The notes under the pieces: generated by a model | Seen by the model: the letters and a program-made list of their open reading frames with translations, nothing else | The model's database searches: none | What the model was told of the DNA's origin: nothing | Program-made: the position numbers and the translations under genes | DNA from: Pseudeuparius sepicola | Taxonomy: Eukaryota; Arthropoda; Insecta; Coleoptera; Anthribidae | Reading direction: 5' to 3' | NCBI GenBank assembly: GCA_963920635.1 | Contig: OY987299.1 | Span: 64,028,692-64,092,691, forward strand | DNA: 64,000 nucleotides | Shown: positions 58,361 to 64,000 of the stretch, piece by piece | Numbering within the stretch: the stretch's first letter is position 1 | Layout: each line of letters starts with the position of its first letter

Positions 58361-59236
58361 GTTTACATATTTGGACAGACAGAGAAGATCACCATATGAG
58401 TAATATCGTTGGCATATAGGTTTATGAAACTGGCGGACTTTTTTGTGAGATCTGTATCCTTTGAGCTTAGAGTTAATTTTTTTTTGAAGCCTTTAGCAAT
58501 GAATTTTTTATGTTTTCGTCTTGAAACCAAAATTCAAACTCGAACTTCCCGCGAAGGTTAACTGCAATAGAGGATATAAAGGATATAATTTTGAAAGATC
58601 TATATATAATATATACAGCGTGATCAGTTAAGGCCCTCGGCCATTTCTCGGGAACTATGCAAGTTAGAAAGATGCGGTAAAAAAAATTGCTAATAAATGT
58701 GAAGAAATTTCAATGAAAATGTTTTCAAGTTCCTTCGTTTGACGCCAGGGGGCGAATTCACCATTTGAAATTTTTGAGAAAACCGAACAAATATGGACAT
58801 TTTCTGAAAGGCGCCCCCTTGCGTTGAACATACTTATTAATTTGTCTATATCAAAAGGGCTGTAAATTATCCTTAAAACACTCTTATGAGCTATAGTTTG
58901 CCGAATTCGGTTCAGGCACATTCGAGATATGACGTCTTGCACCGCTTTCCTTCGTAGCGCTGTTGCCGTAGCAACCACGAAAAAATTGTTTTAACAAAAA
59001 TTTGAATTTTAGGGAGGTTCTAAAAATACTATTTCAGATCCGGATAAGGCGATTTGTGGAGAAAAAGACATAAAAATGTATTTTACTTGCCTGTGTTTTA
59101 AAAAATAGTGTTAAAATAATATAAAAATTGAATTCAATCTATTTAATGGCCCCCAATGAATTATGTTTAAAATTTCATAGTTATGTTATGACTAATCTAC
59201 TTAATTAATTGATATATTTTTGCCGTTAAGAACTTT
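58361..59236. other. unassigned stretch
   Basis: No supported gene. A tacagcgtgatcagtt at 58614 resembles other transposon termini in the window. The motif gccagggggcg at 58743 and its inverse near 58810 form a weak inverted pair. Confidence 0.3.
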
Positions 59237-59418
59237 GTTTTTGTATGTTACTTCGGAGAGATGGAGACAAGTCAACTTACTTTTACTGTAGCAATACATA
59301 GTGGTTGGAATAGACTAGTTAACTTACTTTGTTTATGTACAGCTACTTCTTAGGGATGGAGACAAATCAACTTGCTTTTACTACAGCAATACATAGTGGT
59401 TGGAAAATACTAGTAACT
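59237..59418 (+). repeat. tandem duplication of a ~95-bp unit
   Basis: gatggagacaagtcaactt...gcaatacatagtggttgga occurs at 59260 and 59355 with a few differences. Confidence 0.75.
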
Positions 59419-59520
59419 ATAAATTGGTAAATAACACGTTTCTTTCAAAAATATTTATAATCCACCATAAAATACGAAATAAGTTCAAAAATTGTAATTG
59501 ATTTTAGAAACTTGCACAAC

Positions 59521-59683
59521 ATTCTTGGAAAAGCGTAATTTTCTAGAAACTTCTACTAATATTTTTTAACACAAAGTGTTGGCAAATTTTAGAAACTTAA
59601 CATTCTTGGAAAAGCGTAATTTTCTAGAAACTTCTACTAATATTTTTTAACACAAAGTGTTGGCAAATTTAATGTAAACAAAT
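59521..59683 (+). repeat. tandem duplication of an 81-bp unit carrying heat-shock-element motifs
   Basis: attcttggaaaagcgtaatt...cacaaagtgttggcaaattt occurs at 59521 and 59602 almost unchanged. Each unit holds the perfect pattern TTCnnGAAnnTTC (59541-59553 and 59622-59634). Confidence 0.85.
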
Positions 59684-59754
59684 CGAAATAAAGAAAACAA
59701 ATTGTTTTGAAGAGACCCGTGACCTTTTCATGGCCGAACCAGAGGCCCGTGACC

Positions 59755-60005
59755 TTTTCCTGGAAAAGCCCCCCTAGAAACTTCTACTGATTTAGCGTTC
59801 ACACATATGCTCTGCTATTTTTAGGGATTCTTTTCTGGAAAATTCTAGCGGTTGAATATTGCAATGTCAGCACTTTCATTTCTAGGAAATCAAGAATTTT
59901 TGTTATTCCTGGAAAAGCCCCAGTTTCTAGAAACTTCTACTGATTTAGCGTTAACACATGTGCTCCGCAATTTTTAGGGTTTCTAGGATGACGAATTTTT
60001 TTAAT
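59755..60005 (+). repeat. direct repeat of ~80 bp around a 59.9 kb core
   Basis: tggaaaagcccc...tagaaacttctactgatttagcgtt...gctc(t/c)gc(t/a)attttta occurs at about 59760 and 59921. The second copy holds a third TTCnnGAAnnTTC (59925-59937). Between them is the ggttgaatattgcaatgtca block also found at 58000 and 60881. Confidence 0.75.
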
Positions 60006-60028
60006 GTAAAAATTATTCTTTAAAAATT

Positions 60029-60260
60029 CTAGTTAGGTATAGGAAAAGGGTTGATTTTGCAAATTTAATAGGTATAATTAAATTGAAGTAACAAAGCAAG
60101 CAGTTGTTAAAAGTTTTTGTAAAATAATAATCCTCACAATACTCCAAATCTACTGACTCAACATTCTTTAATAGGTACAGGAAAAACGGTTCTTTTTACA
60201 ATTTTAATAGGTGTAATTAAATTGAAGTAACAAAGAAAACAAAATGAATTGTTTTGCGCG
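60029..60260 (+). repeat. direct repeat of ~75 bp
   Basis: aggta(t/c)aggaaaa...aatttaataggt..aattaaattgaagtaacaaag occurs at about 60035 and 60173. Confidence 0.7.
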
Positions 60261-60471
60261 GTTTTATTCATTATTATTTTTACATTTCAAATATTTTTTG
60301 TATTTGTAATTTCTACAGTTTCTGCAAAGCGTACACGTTTCATTTCTTATTTTCCTTCTGTAAACTGAGTGTCTGCAACTGAAGTCTTAATTCATATAAA
60401 TTTATTTGTTCCTTCAAAGACTGTAACGCACGCAATTGTTTAATTTTTGTTTGTAGCTTTCGCTAGATGGT

Positions 60472-60774
60472 TTAATTCCCATAAATAAATTCTATATTCA
60501 CTGTTTCTCCAATATGATCCGTTACCTTTATATAAATCTGACCTGCTTCAATTTCTTTTTGTATATGTTGTAAAAATTCTTCCGTGAAAAGAATATCAAA
60601 TCTTGCAGGTAGGGTCACCTTGTTCTCCTCTAATTCAACAATGATTCTTGAGCCGAACTTAGTATTTTGTCTCCAGATATTCTTCACTTTAAATAGATGG
60701 TTTATTGGCAAATCAACACTCCTTGCAAAAGGTTTTACCCTGGAACATTTGTTTAAATATTCAACAGGTTCCAT
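60472..60774 (-). CDS. intact 100-residue protein of Polinton-like remnant, possible OB-fold
   Basis: A small complete frame (MEPVEYL... to ...NIEFIYGN) with VKNIWRQNTKFGSR, IIVELEENKVTLPARF and a Glu-rich C-terminus. The T-K-[FY]-G...ELE...V-LP-R pattern is one I associate with short proteins abundant in insect and virus-like repeats, probably single-strand DNA-binding OB-fold proteins; this is from memory and tentative. The protein has no signal peptide or membrane segment. A degenerate paralogue lies at 57791-57960 in the same orientation. Its downstream flank (60176-60400) matches the flank downstream of the polymerase (53060-53375), so it belongs to the same family of elements. It is the only intact frame of this remnant. 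Confidence 0.6.
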   Translation of the reverse strand: MEPVEYLNKCSRVKPFARSVDLPINHLFKVKNIWRQNTKFGSRIIVELEENKVTLPARFDILFTEEFLQHIQKEIEAGQIYIKVTDHIGETVNIEFIYGN

Positions 60775-61290
60775 CTTCTTGCTTGCTGTCAGTCACAATA
60801 AAAAATTCTGAGATCTGTGACATTTATATAGAAATTTACACATACGTCATTTCTACCGGAAAGTTTTCTGGAAAATTCAAGCGGTTGAATATTGTAATGT
60901 CAGCACTTTCATTTGTAGGAAATCAAGAATTTTTGTTCTCTCACAAACATGATCCGACAAGCAAAAAAAATGTCCTTGTTATTACTATGTATTTCGAAAA
61001 TTCTAGAACATTTAGAAGTGTTGTAACTGATATTAATAGCCGCACCGAAAAGATCTCAAATTTTAACTCTTTGTATTATTGATCCCTATCACGTACGTGT
61101 TCTGTTGCCTCGGATGCTTTGATGCCAGCCCGCTGAAAGAAAGCACTTTTATTTTTAAATATTATTGAACAAGAAACGTTTCTATTTATTAATTTTCTTT
61201 AGAGTAGCTGATGGTAGTAAAAATTATATGAATGTAGGTAGCATTTCAGTGGAAACTTGTATACAATTTGAACACGTTTTTGGTGATCGA
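60775..61290. other. upstream region of the small gene
   Basis: It matches 57990-58360 in patches (see the degenerate paralogue). No separate gene supported. Confidence 0.4.
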
Positions 61291-61293
61291 CAT

Positions 61294-61579
61294 ATCAGTA
61301 CGGATATAAAACAGTGGCTTATAGATGAAATTGTATATTTTATTCTCCTGAGATCAGCAAAAAACGTTTTTAAATATGAAAACTTCACTGTTGACCAGAC
61401 AGTCCAGTGCTAACTCTCATTCTTACATCAGTACGGATATAAAACAGTGGCTTATAGATGAAATTGTATATTTTATTCTCCTGAGATCAGCAAAAAACGT
61501 TTTTAAATATGAAAACTTCCCTGTTGACCAGACAGTCCAGTGCTAACTCTCATTCTTACATCAAGACAAAAATGGCTTT
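61294..61579 (+). repeat. tandem duplication of a 143-bp unit
   Basis: atcagtacggatataaaaca...ctctcattctta occurs at 61294 and 61437, differing at one noticed base (cttcact against cttccct). The first copy completes an 82-residue open frame (61165-61413) with no recognisable domain. Confidence 0.85.
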
Positions 61580-61589
61580 TTTTAAATAA

Positions 61590-61861
61590 TGCGTTTGGAA
61601 ATTGTTGAAATTGCAAACAAAATAGTGCGAGACCGTTTGCCGCCACCACAATGTGTAAGTACAAAAAGTGAAAACTCATACAATATTTATTATTTAATTT
61701 ATTGTTACAGTGTTGTCCGACAATGATAATATTCCCTCTTGATAATTCACAAGCACCAGGTGATTTTTCATTAATATATCAGGGGAACATCTTAGGACGT
61801 CAGTTTACCCTAAAAGTGAAAATTAATCTTTATTGGCTCTGCATGTTTATTGAACACAATG
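61590..61861 (+). other. possible two-exon gene fragment, unidentified
   Basis: A frame from the ATG at about 61590 (MRLEIVEIANK) ends at a gtaagt donor at about 61657. A ttacag acceptor at 61710 precedes a second frame (FPLDNSQAPGDFSLIYQGN) that ends in a ggtaagt donor at about 61861. The splice signals are good, but I recognise no family, and the stretch lies between decayed elements. Confidence 0.35.
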
Positions 61862-61994
61862 GTAAGTTTTTAAAAAATATTTTATAACCTAAATTGTTAA
61901 ATTCTTGTTTTTTTTTTTCATTCTTCTTATTATCATAGAAGTGATAGCTAGATAGGTAGTTAAACATTTTTTCATGCTACAGGAAAATAATATT

Positions 61995-62246
61995 TGTTGT
62001 CGATATTGCACAAAATATCGATGCCAGGCGCCAGGGGTGTCTGAGGAGGACCACCTAGGCCGAGAACTTGATGGACTCCAGATGGGTTCAAGTGGAGGGC
62101 CAAGGGCTTGGCCCCGGTGAACCCGGAGGAGCGAGACATTCTCTCGCAGGTCGCTTTCTGTTTCACTTGTATATTTTTCGCTGTTGTAACCATTTAGCAT
62201 TATATGTTTATATTTCACCGGTCGGGTTTTATTACGTCAGACAACA
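61995..62246 (+). repeat. 5' LTR (252 bp) of a Ty3/gypsy-like element
   Basis: It starts TGTTGT and ends ACAACA, a 6-bp inverted end pair. It is followed by tcagaagtgggatcg and the gag leader. The partner LTR would lie beyond the window, so the borders rest on the end motif and the position of gag. Confidence 0.6.
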
Positions 62247-62325
62247 TCAGAAGTGGGATCGCAACCCCGCGCCGCGTCGTACGAAAAAAATAGTGAATCG
62301 GGTCTCGCGTCGCGGGTACGGGAAA

Positions 62326-63202
62326 ATGAATCGCCAACAGAGATCCAGGGATAGGAGTGGACGCTCTGTAGATGTCCCTAGTGCCCGTAGTCGTTCGCCG
62401 ATTAGACAGGATGACGGATTCAATGGGGAACGAGAGAGGGAGCGGCCGGTGCGGCGACACAGGGATGAGACGCCGGAAAGGAGTTTTACATCCCCGTTGG
62501 CGGCGTCCTCTCAAAGGCAGGAAGGTAGTGAGATTCATTCGCTAAGCCAGGCTTTGCTTGAGGGAATTAACCGAATTGCAAATAATAGGCCATCTGGTGC
62601 AGCAGGTATGATTGATAAGAATATTATAAGCGAATTTAATCCGCTTAATAACGATATAAAAGAGTGGCTCGGGTCAGTAGACGAGTTCGCAGTGGAAACA
62701 GCTGTTGCTGGAACAGTTCATACCTAGGCGAAATTTACACTCAGACATGTCTAACATGTTAAATTGCTTTCCAAAACCAAATGAGTCTCTATATGAGTAC
62801 GCGTTTCAAAAACTGTCGCTAATAAATAAAATGAAAATCCCCCTCAGCGACGGAGACAAGGTCAAATTAATAATGGGCGGCATAACAGACGAACAAATGA
62901 GATTTTCTGTAGAAACCGCGGAAATCACAAATCCGGCTAAGCTAGCGCGCTATCTTAAAATTTTTGACACTCCCAATAATAGCTACCGCCGCCTTTCAAC
63001 AACCAGCCCAAATGCACCGCGAGCCATTACCAATACCGAGGGTGCAACTTCGAGCGCAACCCGTAATAAAAGCCAACAGGTGGTACCAAGTAGTGCAAAA
63101 AAATGTTACCGCTGTCAACAAATAGGTCACGTTAGAAGTCAATGTCCCAAAGCGTCGTTCACCACAGGCAAAGAAATTGTGCCCTACCGTAATAATTTAT
63201 GA
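62326..63202 (+). pseudogene. gag of the right-edge LTR element, internal deletion
   Basis: ATG 62326 opens an Arg/Ser-rich N-terminus followed by ISEFNPLNNDIKEWLGSVDEF. Near 62690 the capsid region is interrupted: the next homologous stretch (LLLEQFIPRRN) follows in another frame, and the middle of the capsid domain seems to be missing. The second part ends with a CCHC knuckle (CYRCQQIGHVRSQC) and TGA at 63200-63202. Gag of this type assembles cytoplasmic particles; this copy probably cannot. Confidence 0.8.
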
Positions 63203-64000
63203 CCCGTCCCTCGCTCAATCGGATGTTTTAATAGTTCCATGCAGAAATATTTTAAAACCATTTTACTAGAAACCACCCCAATCAAATGTTTTATCGATTT
63301 CGGGAGCGAGTGTTCGCTTATAAATATCGCTATCATCTCACCTTTAAATTTACAACTTCAAAAACTGAAAGATCCCGTCGCCATTACGACAGCATCCGAT
63401 TCAGATTTAAAAATCTCGTATAGTGTAACTGCGACAGTGACAATTGACGCCATAACAAAACCAATTTCCTTATATGTTATAACAAAACAGATTATGAACG
63501 TCGACGTACTCATAGGTCAAAACTTTACGGATCTAGAAGACATCACATATTTTAAAATAGGGTCAGCGTTACAATTTAGTGTACGTCCGGTTGGGTTGTT
63601 GTTGAACAAAGCCAATGTTAACATCGGGGTTGACGACATAGGCGCGGTGAACTCTCTGCTAAGTCTCTTAAATAGGTACAAACGATCTTTTGCGGGAAAC
63701 AGTTTCGATGTGGGGACATGTACGGAGGAAATGCGGATAGAGTTAACAACAACCACTCCGGTTACGCATAGGCCCCGAAGATATCCCGAAAAAGAGCGGG
63801 AGTTAATTAGAAACATCGTAGAGGAGCTGTTAAAACATGGTATTATCCGAGAGTCAGATTCACCATACGCGAGTCAAGTTTTGTTGGTTTCTAAGAAAAA
63901 TGGCGAGAAGAGGCTATGTGTGGACTATAGGGCGCTAAATAAAGTCACTGTCCCGAACAGAAATCCTCTTCCGCTAATCGAGGAACAAATTGATCGATTA
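63203..64000 (+). CDS. pol of the right-edge LTR element (protease, start of reverse transcriptase), cut by window edge
   Basis: The frame is open from the codon after the gag TGA to the window end, in the same frame as the second part of gag. A first ATG is at 63239. A retropepsin-like region shows CFIDFGSECSL, with DFGS in place of the usual DTG/DSG, and VDVLIGQNF. The start of reverse transcriptase follows from about 63740 (RYPEKERELI, HGIIRESDSPYAS, KKNGEKRLCVDYRALNK). No stop or frameshift is visible. Gypsy pol is normally reached by a frameshift or made as one polyprotein; a single in-frame TGA suggests stop-codon readthrough or a point mutation. The active YxDD region is beyond the window. 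Confidence 0.85.

Noticed and set aside
1..64000. CRISPR arrays, bacterial operons or ribosome-binding sites
   Set aside because: Repeats are satellite- or transposon-like; genes have introns and eukaryotic transposon domains. Nothing prokaryotic was seen.

Overview
This 64 kb window is eukaryotic nuclear DNA, AT-rich, with spliced relics and metazoan transposon families: mariner-like DD41D, CACTA (En/Spm), THAP-domain P element, Ty3/gypsy, Polinton/Maverick-type polymerase and many fold-back MITEs. The mix suggests an arthropod, most likely an insect; the species cannot be read from the sequence. I see no convincing single-copy host gene. The window is essentially a nest of mobile elements.

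Layout. 1-465: end of a mariner-like transposase. 1.2-3.4 kb: two fold-back elements and a TA-flanked MITE. 3.6-11.1 kb: a decayed CACTA transposase on the minus strand, split by a complete P element (4379-9263) with 29-bp terminal inverted repeats, a 7-bp target duplication and a broken THAP-transposase gene. 11.7-13.8 kb: a fold-back element and a ~215-bp tandem array. 14.7-15.1 kb: a dispersed repeat with an inverted partner at 36.8-37.2 kb.

16,221-35,790 is the centrepiece: a ~19.6 kb almost perfectly palindromic DNA transposon flanked by the 9-bp duplication TAGTTTCCG. Each arm reads, from the outside: a unique end, 22-23 tandem copies of a ~163-bp repeat, one intact ~1,300-residue gene (DDE/RNase H-fold transposase, PHD finger, Ulp1-like cysteine protease), a ~285-bp leader, and a second tandem block of ~157-bp repeats. 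The two genes point outward from the centre. The left one differs by an in-frame 198-bp deletion that removes the start of the protease domain.

35.9-39.9 kb: more fold-back elements and MITEs. 39,961-43,064: a Ty3/gypsy-like element (minus strand) with 185-bp LTRs and an in-frame protease-integrase fusion that has lost reverse transcriptase. 43-49.5 kb: small repeats, MITEs and motif clusters. 49.9-51.9 kb: a second decayed gypsy pol. 52.5-52.8 kb: a dense array of TCAAGGTCA nuclear-receptor half-sites. 53-61.6 kb: remnants of a Polinton-like element, with a broken protein-primed-type DNA polymerase B gene, an intact 100-residue gene with a degenerate paralogue, perfect three-unit heat-shock-element motifs and many short direct duplications. 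61,995-64,000: a third LTR element whose gag and pol lie in one frame separated by a single TGA; it runs off the window.

Few of these genes act together. The palindromic transposon is the only element that looks recent and possibly active. The P element, CACTA, gypsy and polymerase genes are broken.
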